DNA of 64,000 nt from Actinomycetes bacterium (GTDB lineage: Bacteria; Actinomycetota; Actinomycetes; Actinomycetales; Dermatophilaceae): contig JAEZWF010000018.1 of assembly GCA_023420415.1 (NCBI GenBank), forward strand, positions 62,001 to 126,000, written 5' to 3'. The notes under the pieces were generated by a model. The model had not been told where the DNA came from, searched no databases, and was given only the letters and a program-made list of their open reading frames with translations. The translations under genes were made by a program, and so were the position numbers. Below, piece after piece: positions 14,650-20,770 of the stretch; the stretch's first letter is position 1; every line of letters starts with the position of its first letter.

Positions 14650-14894
14650 GCCGCGGCCTTGGGGTGCGCGATCGCGATCTGCTCGACGTTCAGCAGACGC
14701 GCGCTCTTGGCCAGGAGCTGGTTCGTCAGGGGCTTCCGCCCGGCCTCGATGTTGGAGAGGTAGGCGTATGAGATGCCGAGCTCGGTGGCGAAGTCGCCGA
14801 GCTTCCAGCCCCGGGTCTCGCGAAGGGTGCGGAGCGTGGCACCGACGCGCTGGCGTTCGGCCTGCTCCGCTTCCGTGAGGGTCTTTGGGGTCAT
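14646..14894 (-). CDS. Cro/XRE-family regulator opening the early operon
   Basis: The 82-residue protein is a lambda-repressor-like HTH: VGATLRTLRETRGWKLGDFA, then ELGISYAYLSNIEAGRKPLTN. It is divergent from the presumed repressor at 15,111 and first in the leftward operon, the usual place of Cro. The ATG at 14,894 lies 6 bases after a TACTCT -10 box, so its mRNA is likely leaderless. An upstream in-frame ATG at 14,924 would lie inside the promoter and is rejected. Confidence 0.75.
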   Translation of the reverse strand: MTPKTLTEAEQAERQRVGATLRTLRETRGWKLGDFATELGISYAYLSNIEAGRKPLTNQLLAKSARLLNVEQIAIAHPKAAA

Positions 14895-14900
14895 GGGTTG

Positions 14901-14929
14901 AGAGTAAGGAACTATAAGGAACAAGTCAA
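14901..14929 (-). promoter_or_regulatory. Early leftward promoter (PR-like), leaderless
   Basis: On the minus strand TTGACT (14,929-14,924) and TACTCT (14,906-14,901) are 17 bases apart. The ATG of the cro-like gene follows 6 bases after the -10. AAGGAAC occurs twice, at 14,906-14,912 and 14,916-14,922, one helical turn apart between the hexamers, which makes a plausible operator. Confidence 0.65.
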
Positions 14930-14936
14930 GTGATTA

Positions 14937-15016
14937 TGCGGAAACATGATGAGGAATCTTGTTTCCGCAGGTCAACTATGCTGACAGGTGCGTAACTACA
15001 GGTCGGTGTTTCCGCG
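14937..15016. promoter_or_regulatory. Operator repeats of the lysogeny switch
   Basis: TGCGGAAACA (14,937-14,946) and TGTTTCCGCA (14,960-14,969) are a perfect inverted repeat. TGTTTCCGC recurs at 15,007-15,015, with weaker copies near 15,052 (TGTTTCCTG) and 15,063 (GTTTCCGG). A TATGCT hexamer at 14,977-14,982 may be the -10 box for rightward transcription of the repressor. Repressor or Cro binding here is inferred from position. Confidence 0.55.
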
Positions 15017-15110
15017 CAGGGTTCCTGACTGTTCAGGGTGGGCCGCTTTGATGTTTCCTGAAGTTTCCGGAAAAGATCTGCCTCATGAACGTGAAGAAGC
15101 GGGGACCACC

Positions 15111-15506
15111 ATGAAGAGCCGGGAAGACGCCCGGCGCGACGTCCGCAAGGCCGTCCGCGCACACATGGCAGCCAGGCGATGGAACAAGGCCGAGCTGCAG
15201 GAAGCGGCGAGCATCGACGCCAACACCGCTGGCGACTTCCTCAACGGAACCCGCTGGCCCCAAGCGCGAACCCTCGCCAAGATCGAGGACGCCCTCGAGT
15301 GGCCCGCCGGGACCATCGCCGCCATGCTCGAAGGCGACGGCGCACCGCCTGTCGGTGGCGGCGGGCAAGATCCGGTCGCAGAGTCGGGGGACTCCCTGTT
15401 GTTCATGCGCCCGCCTGGCGTGAGCGACTCAGAATGGGACCGCATCAGGCAGGAGGGGCGGGCGTTCCTTGAGTTCCAGATCGATCGAGCATCCCGGCAA
15501 CGCTGA
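15111..15506 (+). CDS. Prophage repressor, XRE-like HTH (131 aa)
   Basis: Residues ~5-70 form a HTH domain: VRKAVRAHMAARRWNKAELQ, IDANTAGDFLNGTRWPQART and IEDALEWPAGTIAAMLEG, the pattern of actinobacterial XRE repressors. The C-terminal half is Gly/Pro-rich with a final helix and has no peptidase-like cleavage motif. It heads the rightward lysogeny module and is divergent from the cro-like gene, so it probably maintains lysogeny. The ATG at 15,111 is preferred. A GTG at 14,988, 6 bases after a TATGCT box, would give a 41-residue extension that does not look like protein. Confidence 0.75.
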   Translation: MKSREDARRDVRKAVRAHMAARRWNKAELQEAASIDANTAGDFLNGTRWPQARTLAKIEDALEWPAGTIAAMLEGDGAPPVGGGGQDPVAESGDSLLFMRPPGVSDSEWDRIRQEGRAFLEFQIDRASRQR

Positions 15507-15933
15507 GCCGTACGACCCGGGCGCGGACATGGCGTTGCGCTACCCAGACTGGGTGGTTCGTCACCGGCTGATCGCGCCCATCCCGGAGGTCCTGTGCGTG
15601 CGCCGGCGCGTTGTCCTCGTCGACTCCGCAGCTGACCGGGCCGTCCGTCGGTGCGCCCTCGCGCACGCCGTCGCGCACATCGACCTCGGCCACGTGCCGG
15701 CGTCAGGGCGGACCGGCCGACGCTGCGAAGAACAGGCCGACACGTTGGCTGCGGCCAGGCTCATCCCGCTGGCCCGCCTAGCGGACGTGCTGCGCTGGGC
15801 GCTGGGCCCGGATGAGGTTGCGGCGGAGATGGACGTGACGGAACACATGGTCAGGGCTCGGGTGCTTCATCTGAGCGCAGGGGAGAAGGCGTGGATCAGC
15901 GCCTTCGTGGCAGACAAGGACGAAGCGGCATGA
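15469..15933 (+). CDS. ImmA/IrrE-like protein with degenerate HExxH
   Basis: The family fits ImmA/IrrE metallopeptidases: ALRYPDWVVRHRLI, a strand pair (RRRVVLVDS), then RRCALAHAVAHIDLGH and later CEEQADTLAAARLIP with a Glu/Asp ligand. The zinc motif reads HAVAH, so the catalytic Glu of HExxH is Val here. It follows the repressor directly, as ImmA follows ImmR. Active relatives cleave the repressor during induction; this one may only bind it. The start is uncertain: TTG 15,469 overlaps the repressor, and ATG 15,529 would drop the conserved start of the domain. Confidence 0.65.
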   Translation: MSSRSIEHPGNAEPYDPGADMALRYPDWVVRHRLIAPIPEVLCVRRRVVLVDSAADRAVRRCALAHAVAHIDLGHVPASGRTGRRCEEQADTLAAARLIPLARLADVLRWALGPDEVAAEMDVTEHMVRARVLHLSAGEKAWISAFVADKDEAA

Positions 15934-16430
15934 ACGTGAGGCGACCGGGCTGGGTGTTCCTGGCAGGGATCGTGGTGGTGTTGGCCGGCTGCTCGAGCGG
16001 AGGAGATGGTGGGGAGCCGAGGACCTCGTCGAGCTCGACGACGACGGTAGCCAAGTTCACCGTGGCCGAGGTCGCGTCGAAGGTGGTGCAGGCCCGTTCG
16101 CGTGTGGAGAAGCTGCGCGACGACCTGGCGGACTGCCCCACCACCGACGAGATCGACCAGCTGGGGTGCAGCTTCGTGGTGCAGCGGGTGCCGGTTGATG
16201 GGGAGTTGACCTTGAAGGAGTGGTCAGGGCTGGAAGGGTCGCGGATGCCCGATGAGGTGGCGGCACTGTTCAACCAGACCTATTCGGCTGCGCAGACGTT
16301 GAGTTACGTGGAGGGTGAGAAGTGCGCAGACGGCACGCTGAACGCCGACTGCTCCACGGTGACCTATGCCGCGCGCCGGGCGGTGGATGACCTGCTGGCC
16401 AAGATGGACGGGTGGGGTCCTTACTCATGA
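15930..16430 (+). CDS. Prophage lipoprotein of the lysogeny module
   Basis: The 166-residue protein has a basic N-terminus, a hydrophobic segment (VFLAGIVVVLAG) and a lipobox LAGC with Cys at about residue 22. A Ser/Thr linker and a helical domain with four further Cys (ADCPTT, QLGCSF, EKCADG, NADCST) follow, suggesting two disulfides. It should be lipid-anchored on the outer face of the membrane. It lies between the ImmA-like gene and the integrase with 4-base overlaps, so it should be expressed in the lysogen. Phage lipoproteins in this position can block superinfecting DNA entry, as TP-J34 Ltp does. Confidence 0.7.
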   Translation: MNVRRPGWVFLAGIVVVLAGCSSGGDGGEPRTSSSSTTTVAKFTVAEVASKVVQARSRVEKLRDDLADCPTTDEIDQLGCSFVVQRVPVDGELTLKEWSGLEGSRMPDEVAALFNQTYSAAQTLSYVEGEKCADGTLNADCSTVTYAARRAVDDLLAKMDGWGPYS

Positions 16431-16672
16431 CCGACACCGAGCGGGTGGTTCTGGCGATCGAGCGGCGGTTCGCGAACGCGCCGGCCGACGGGCGCAAGGA
16501 AGCCGCGGCATCCGCCGAGCTCGGGCTGACGCCGACACGTTACGCGCAGTTGCTCAACCGGCTGCTGGACGACCAGGGCGCGCTCGAGGCGGAGCCGGTG
16601 CTCGTCAACCGGTTGCGTCGCCTGCGGGCATCCCGGCAGCGGACCCGTTCAGTCCGCCGGGCGGGGGTCTGA
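16427..16672 (+). CDS. DUF3263-family small protein
   Basis: The 81-residue protein matches DUF3263: ERVVLAIERRFANAP at the start, then ELGLTPTRYAQLLNRLLDD, and a basic end LRRLRASRQRTR. The central segment resembles a HTH, so DNA binding is likely. The family is actinobacterial and also common in actinophages. Its ATG overlaps the lipoprotein stop (ATGA), and only 3 bases separate it from the integrase start. Confidence 0.75.
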   Translation: MTDTERVVLAIERRFANAPADGRKEAAASAELGLTPTRYAQLLNRLLDDQGALEAEPVLVNRLRRLRASRQRTRSVRRAGV

Positions 16673-16675
16673 GTC

Positions 16676-17806
16676 GTGGGCCACGTCGTCGACCGGTGGA
16701 CAGTCCCTTCACCCTCCGGGCGGCGCGTCAAGGGGCCCCGGCACGGACAGGGCAAGAGGTGGCGCGCACGCTGGAACGAACCCGACGGCACCGAACGGTC
16801 GAAGTCGTTCACCACCAAGGACGCAGCCGAGGCACATCTCGCCAAGGTCGACGTGGACATGCGCGCCGGCCGGTACGTGCGGGACACCCGCACCACCTTC
16901 GAGGACTACGCCCGCGGCTGGCTGGCCGAGCAGCTCCACCAACGCCCCGGAACGGCCGCGCAGGCACGCTCGAAGCTAGAGCGGTACGCCTTCCCGATCA
17001 TCGGCCCCCACCCGATCGGCCGACTTACTCGGGCGGACGTGCAGCGCGTCATCAGCGAGGCCACCGCCCTCGGGCCAGACGCGCGACGCATCCTCTACGT
17101 GTACGTGCGCGCCGTGTTCTCCGCCGCGGTGGAGGACCGGATCGTGCAGGTCAGCCCCTGCAGGCGGGTCAACCTGCCGGAGGCGGTCAGGCGGCGCGTC
17201 ACCCCACTCGACGTCGACACGGTGGCGGTGCTCGCCCGGGCCATGACGCCGCACCTGGCTGGTGCGGTGTGGTTCTGCGCCGGCACGGGTGTGCGGCCGG
17301 GGGAGATGCGGGGTCTGACCGTGGACCGGGTCGACGCTGACCGGGTCACGATCGACCGGCAGCTGTCGGACACGGCCACGGCATACCGGCCCGCCTGGGG
17401 GCCGCTCAAGACCGACGCGTCGCCCAGGACGATCCGGCTGGCGGCCGTCACCCAGAAGCGTCTCGAGGAGCACCTGGACGCCTTCCCGCCTGGTCGGCAC
17501 GGGCTCGTGTTCACCTCGGCCCGAGGCGGTGCCCTTGCTCGGTCAACGATCCAGTCGGCATGGGTCTCGGCCCGGAACGGCCTGGACCTTGGCGGCCGCT
17601 CGGGCTGGCATGACCTGCGGCACCATCACGCGTCGCTGCTGATCGCAGCGGGGGCGTCGCCACGCGCGGTAGCCGACAGGCTGGGACATGCAGATCCGGC
17701 GGAGACGCTGCGCACCTACAGCCACCTGTGGCCTTCGGACGAGGACCGGATGATCGAGGCGATCGAGGCCGCCTACTCCGGACCCCCAGACGAGTCACGG
17801 CCCTGA
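16676..17806 (+). CDS. Tyrosine integrase
   Basis: The 376-residue protein has an N-terminal arm-binding and SAM-like core-binding part (~25-155) and a catalytic domain (~176-365). The active-site set is complete: Arg207 (GTGVRPGE), Lys245 (GPLKTDA), His312 and Arg315 (HDLRHHH), His338 (LGH) and Tyr348 (TYSHL). It recombines attP with the chromosomal attB and, with Xis, excises the element. The GTG start at 16,676 follows the DUF3263 stop by 3 bases. It lies at the element's right end, as expected. Confidence 0.92.
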   Translation: MGHVVDRWTVPSPSGRRVKGPRHGQGKRWRARWNEPDGTERSKSFTTKDAAEAHLAKVDVDMRAGRYVRDTRTTFEDYARGWLAEQLHQRPGTAAQARSKLERYAFPIIGPHPIGRLTRADVQRVISEATALGPDARRILYVYVRAVFSAAVEDRIVQVSPCRRVNLPEAVRRRVTPLDVDTVAVLARAMTPHLAGAVWFCAGTGVRPGEMRGLTVDRVDADRVTIDRQLSDTATAYRPAWGPLKTDASPRTIRLAAVTQKRLEEHLDAFPPGRHGLVFTSARGGALARSTIQSAWVSARNGLDLGGRSGWHDLRHHHASLLIAAGASPRAVADRLGHADPAETLRTYSHLWPSDEDRMIEAIEAAYSGPPDESRP

Positions 17807-17887
17807 GACGGCCCGGCCCGCGCTGCGTCGCAGGTCAGGCGGGGCTTCCGTGGAAACCCGGCGTATCGACCGACTCATCCACCCGTC

Positions 17888-18292
17888 TCAGGCGGTCAGC
17901 AGGCCGATGCCGAGCGAGGTCAGGCCGGCGGCCAGCAGCAGGGCCCCGGCGAAGACCAGGACGATGAGCCGGTTGGGGGAGGTGCGACCCGCGCCCATCG
18001 AGGAGAAGAAGAACCCGCCCGGCATCAGCAGCGCGGCGACCGGCACGCCCGAGCGCGAGAGCCAGTCCCACAGCCCGGTCTGGGTCGTGGCGTCGGCGAG
18101 CAGCTGGCAGACCAGCCCGAGGACCAGCAGCGTCCCGGCGTGGGCGTGACCGGCCCGCGCGAACTTCTCCTGGAACGGCGTCACCTCCGCCTTCCCGCGG
18201 ACGATCTTGAGCAGGTAGAGGCCACCGGTCTCGACCGTGACCAGCGACAGCAGCAGGATTCCCGCGAGGATGCGGGACTCGTCGGACAGCAT
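17888..18292 (-). CDS. Conserved four-helix membrane protein
   Basis: The 134-residue protein has four hydrophobic helices, including ILAGILLLSLVTVETGGLYLL, AHAGTLLVLGLVCQLLA, VPVAALLMPGGFFFSSMG and LIVLVFAGALLLAAGLTSLG. No catalytic motif is visible, and the family function is unknown to me. The ATG at 18,292, with GAGGTGG 6 bases upstream, is preferred over the longer frame from 18,352, which would start inside the promoter. It is divergent from a MerR regulator and shares its operator region, so it is the likely target. Confidence 0.65.
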   Translation of the reverse strand: MLSDESRILAGILLLSLVTVETGGLYLLKIVRGKAEVTPFQEKFARAGHAHAGTLLVLGLVCQLLADATTQTGLWDWLSRSGVPVAALLMPGGFFFSSMGAGRTSPNRLIVLVFAGALLLAAGLTSLGIGLLTA

Positions 18293-18308
18293 CGGGACCA
18301 CCTCGGCT

Positions 18309-18359
18309 ATTTGGAGAGTTGACTCACCAATACTGGATAGTTGGCTCTCCAAATGTCAA
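18309..18359. promoter_or_regulatory. Divergent promoter with dyad, likely MerR-type operator
   Basis: ATTTGGAGAG (18,309-18,318) and CTCTCCAAAT (18,345-18,354) are a perfect 10-bp inverted repeat. Between them CCAA and TTGG (18,327-18,330 and 18,341-18,344) add inner symmetry. On the minus strand TTGACA (18,359-18,354) followed after 18 bases by CAGTAT gives a long-spacer promoter toward the membrane protein, as MerR-family regulators use. Confidence 0.5.
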
Positions 18360-18368
18360 GATGTCCGT

Positions 18369-18986
18369 ATGTGGTTGTCCGAGCTCGCGAGCCGCGGCGG
18401 CGTCCCCGTCGCCACCGCCAAGTACTACCTGCGTGAGGGGCTCGTCCCACCAGGTGAGGCAGTGGGGGCCACGCGCGCCCGGTACGACCAGTCCCACGTC
18501 GACCGGCTGCGGCTGGTGCGGGCGCTGGTCGACGTCGCGGGCCTGACGCTGGACCAGGTGCGCGAGGTGATCGCGGCGATGGCCGGTGAGAAGACCGCGT
18601 CGGCCGCGATCGGTGCGGCGCACTACCGGCTCTCCCCGACGCCGGCCCGCGAGCCCAGTGCCGAGTCGCTGAGCCGGGTGCGGGCCCTCGTCGCCGACCG
18701 TGGCTGGCGCATCGACGACGAGTCGCCACACCTGGTCTTCGTCGCGTCCGCGCTCGACGCGATGGCCGGCGCGGGCCAGCCGCTCGCCGAGGAGGGGCTC
18801 GAGGTGTATGCCGCGTCGGCCGGTGACGTCGCCCGGGTCGACCTCGATGCGATGCTTGCCGCGGCGGGCGCAGGGGGCGAGGACGCGGCGACGTATGCCG
18901 TGCTGGGCACCCTGCTCACCGAGCCGGTCCTGGTCGGACTGCGCCGGATGGCCCAGGAGCACATGGCGCGGTCGCGACTGGACTGA
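18369..18986 (+). CDS. MerR-family transcriptional regulator
   Basis: The 205-residue protein begins with a MerR winged helix (ELASRGGVPVATAKYYLREG, then RYDQSHVDRLRLVRALV) and a dimerisation helix (LTLDQVREVIAAMAG). The effector domain (~90-205) is long, helical and Cys-free, so it is not a metal sensor of the CueR type. It probably binds a small organic ligand. The ATG at 18,369 is chosen because the longer frame extends through the operator. It is divergent from the membrane protein at 17,888. Confidence 0.85.
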   Translation: MWLSELASRGGVPVATAKYYLREGLVPPGEAVGATRARYDQSHVDRLRLVRALVDVAGLTLDQVREVIAAMAGEKTASAAIGAAHYRLSPTPAREPSAESLSRVRALVADRGWRIDDESPHLVFVASALDAMAGAGQPLAEEGLEVYAASAGDVARVDLDAMLAAAGAGGEDAATYAVLGTLLTEPVLVGLRRMAQEHMARSRLD

Positions 18987-19065
18987 CTGGCCCAGGAACG
19001 TGTCGAGGCCACCTCGGAGGGGTGACCGGACCCCATCGGGCGGCCACCCGGCATACGGTGGGGCC

Positions 19066-19725
19066 ATGCGGATCACCCATCTCGGACACGCCAGCCTGCT
19101 CGTCGAGGTCGCCGACCAGCGGATCCTCATCGACCCTGGGGTCTGGTCGGACGCGGCCTTCGAGCAACGCGACCTCGACGCCGTCCTCGTGACCCACCAG
19201 CACCCGGACCACGTCGACGAGGACCGGCTGCCGGCCCTGCTGCAAGCCAACTCCAACGCCTGCCTGGTCACCGACCCGGACACGGCAGAGCTCGCGGAGA
19301 AGCTCGGGGTCTACGCCACGTCGCTCGCCGATGGGGAGTCCCTCGAGATCGGTCCGGTGACCGTCCAGGGCGTCGGTGAGCTGCACGCGCTCATCCACGA
19401 CGACGTCCCGCGCGTGCGCAACACCGGCATGCGCCTGACCGCCGAGGGGGAGCCGACGCTGTTCCACACCGGTGACGCGGTCGACGCCGAGCCCGGGGAT
19501 GTCGACATCGTCTCGTTCGCGCTCAGCGCCCCGTGGGCCGCGAGCCGCGACATGACCGGTCTGCTGCGGCGGCTGGCGCCGCCGGTGGCGATCCCGGTGC
19601 ACGATGCGCTGCTCAGCGCCACCGGCCGGGAGCTCTACCTCACCCAGGCGCGCAACTTCGGCAGCAAGGACACCGAGATCCGCGACCTGGCCGACGGCCG
19701 CCCGCAGGAGTTCACGGCCGGCTGA
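19066..19725 (+). CDS. Metallo-beta-lactamase-fold hydrolase (UPF0173/UlaG-like)
   Basis: The 219-residue protein keeps the MBL core: ITHLGHASLLVE, LIDPGVW, then the metal motif THQHPDHVD, a later HTGDA segment and a C-terminal PVHDALL His. It should bind one or two metal ions and hydrolyse an unknown phosphoester or lactone-like substrate in the cytoplasm. A TACGGT hexamer ends 6 bases before the ATG, so the mRNA is likely leaderless. That hexamer overlaps a copy of the CGGCATAC octamer. Confidence 0.82.
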   Translation: MRITHLGHASLLVEVADQRILIDPGVWSDAAFEQRDLDAVLVTHQHPDHVDEDRLPALLQANSNACLVTDPDTAELAEKLGVYATSLADGESLEIGPVTVQGVGELHALIHDDVPRVRNTGMRLTAEGEPTLFHTGDAVDAEPGDVDIVSFALSAPWAASRDMTGLLRRLAPPVAIPVHDALLSATGRELYLTQARNFGSKDTEIRDLADGRPQEFTAG

Positions 19726-19757
19726 CCTTCCCGGCATACGGGACGCGATTTGGTCAG

Positions 19758-19776
19758 TTAGGTAAGCCTCACCTAC
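19758..19776 (+). promoter_or_regulatory. IdeR/DtxR iron box over a leaderless promoter
   Basis: TTAGGTAAGCCTCACCTAC matches the DtxR/IdeR consensus TTAGGTTAGSCTAACCTAA at about 15 of 19 positions. A TACTCT -10 hexamer (19,774-19,779) overlaps its end, and the ATG of the next gene follows 6 bases later. A -35-like TTGGTC lies at 19,750-19,755. Iron-loaded IdeR would block this promoter, so the gene should be on when iron is scarce. Confidence 0.75.
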
Positions 19777-19785
19777 TCTCGGCCC

Positions 19786-19989
19786 ATGGCAAAGGGCAAG
19801 AGCGGCACGAAGGCCACCAAGGCCAAGAAGAAGTGCTGCAAGGACAAGCCGCGGTGTGCGAAGTGCCCGGTCGTCCTCATGCGCCTGGAGCGGATGGGCT
19901 ACGCCGAGCGTGAGGGCAAGAACTCGCGCGAGTACGAGGTGGCCAAGAACGTCCCGAAGAAGGTCATGCTCGTCGCCCGGCAGAGGTAG
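19786..19989 (+). CDS. Small basic Cys-rich protein under iron-box control (67 aa)
   Basis: The protein is very basic (Lys-rich first 20 residues) with four Cys in CCKDKPRCAKC at about 24-34, spacing CC-x5-C-x2-C. A helix VVLMRLERMGYAERE and a basic end follow. I recall similar mini-proteins in other actinobacteria with the pattern CC..PRC..CPVV, but no function. The Cys knuckle could hold zinc or an iron-sulfur or ferrous centre, and the basic tails suggest nucleic-acid binding. It is preceded by an iron box and followed 10 bases later by an ABC transporter operon. Confidence 0.75.
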   Translation: MAKGKSGTKATKAKKKCCKDKPRCAKCPVVLMRLERMGYAEREGKNSREYEVAKNVPKKVMLVARQR

Positions 19990-19999
19990 CGTCTCACCC

Positions 20000-20770
20000 A
20001 TGCCGACGGTCGACCCCGCCCTGTCGTTGCGCGGGCTGACCAAACGGTTCGGTGACACGGTCGCCGTCGACCAGCTCGACCTCGACGTCCCTCGCGGCTC
20101 CTTCTACGGCCTGGTCGGTCCCAACGGCGCCGGCAAGACCACGACCCTGTCGATGGCCACCGGTCTGCTGCGCCCGGACTCCGGGACCGCTGCCGTCCTC
20201 GGGGTCGACGTCTGGCGCGACCCCGTGGCTGCGAAGGCGCGAATCGGGTTGCTACCAGACGGTTTACGGCTCTTCGACCGTCTCACCGGTGAGCAGCTCG
20301 TGACGTATGCCGGTCTGTTGCGCGGCATGGACCGTGCCCTCGTCGCGGACCGGACCGCCGAGCTGCTGGCGACTCTCGGCCTCACCGAGGCGCGTCACAA
20401 GCTCGTGATCGACTACTCGGCCGGCATGACCAAGAAGGTCACCCTCGCGTGCGCGCTCATCCACGGGCCGCGGCTGCTGGTCCTCGATGAGCCGTTCGAA
20501 GCCGTCGACCCGGTGTCGGCCCGCACCATCCGCGGCATCCTGCACGGCTTCGTCGAGGCCGGCGGCACCGTCGTGCTCTCCAGCCACGTCATGGACCTCG
20601 TCGAGCGCATCTGCACCGATGTCGCGGTCATCGCCGCCGGCCGGGTGCGCGCGGCCGGCCCGGTCGAGCAGGTGCGCGGGGCGGGCAGCCTCGAGGACCG
20701 GTTCCTCGACCTCGTGGGCGCTCCCGCCGACGTGGAGGGGCTGGCGTGGTTGCGCACCTCCTGCGACTGA
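20000..20770 (+). CDS. ABC transporter ATP-binding protein (ABC-2 type)
   Basis: The 256-residue protein has Walker A GPNGAGKTT, a signature YSAGMTKK in place of LSGGQ, Walker B RLLVLDEPFEAVD and a switch His in VLSSHVMD. This pattern is typical of DrrA/CcmA-like exporter ATPases. It powers the permease encoded next. TAGCGT lies 7 bases before the ATG, so it may have its own leaderless promoter in addition to read-through from the iron-regulated gene. Substrate is unknown; coupling to iron is inferred from position only. Confidence 0.85.
   Translation: MPTVDPALSLRGLTKRFGDTVAVDQLDLDVPRGSFYGLVGPNGAGKTTTLSMATGLLRPDSGTAAVLGVDVWRDPVAAKARIGLLPDGLRLFDRLTGEQLVTYAGLLRGMDRALVADRTAELLATLGLTEARHKLVIDYSAGMTKKVTLACALIHGPRLLVLDEPFEAVDPVSARTIRGILHGFVEAGGTVVLSSHVMDLVERICTDVAVIAAGRVRAAGPVEQVRGAGSLEDRFLDLVGAPADVEGLAWLRTSCD

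Larger units (their letters stand above)
1..17806. mobile_element. Prophage or phage-like integrated element, right part only
   Basis: A leftward block of coupled small genes ends in a divergent lysogeny module whose last gene is a tyrosine integrase at 16,676-17,806. Phage-type functions are seen: DUF2303 protein, RuvC-like resolvase, RecB/Cas4-type exonuclease, HNH nuclease, Gp3-like protein, DnaB/RepA-like helicase, Dam methylase, repressor and excisionase-like HTH. No capsid, terminase or portal gene is present, so those should lie left of base 1. The right att site must lie between 17,806 and the stop of the host gene at 17,888. No tRNA gene is visible there. An actinomycete integrative element is an alternative, but no conjugation gene is seen. 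Confidence 0.85.

Noticed and set aside
14988..15110. Longer repressor start at GTG 14,988, 6 bases after TATGCT
   Set aside because: The added 41 residues do not look like folded protein and cover operator repeats. ATG 15,111 gives the usual start. The GTG remains possible because leaderless starts are common here.
17807..17887. tRNA gene or att site after the integrase
   Set aside because: No cloverleaf or T-arm sequence is seen. An att core must be here or nearby, but without the left end of the element no direct repeat can be identified.
18237..18368. N-terminal extension of the MerR gene from 18,237
   Set aside because: It would run through the divergent promoter, and the HTH begins directly after ATG 18,369.
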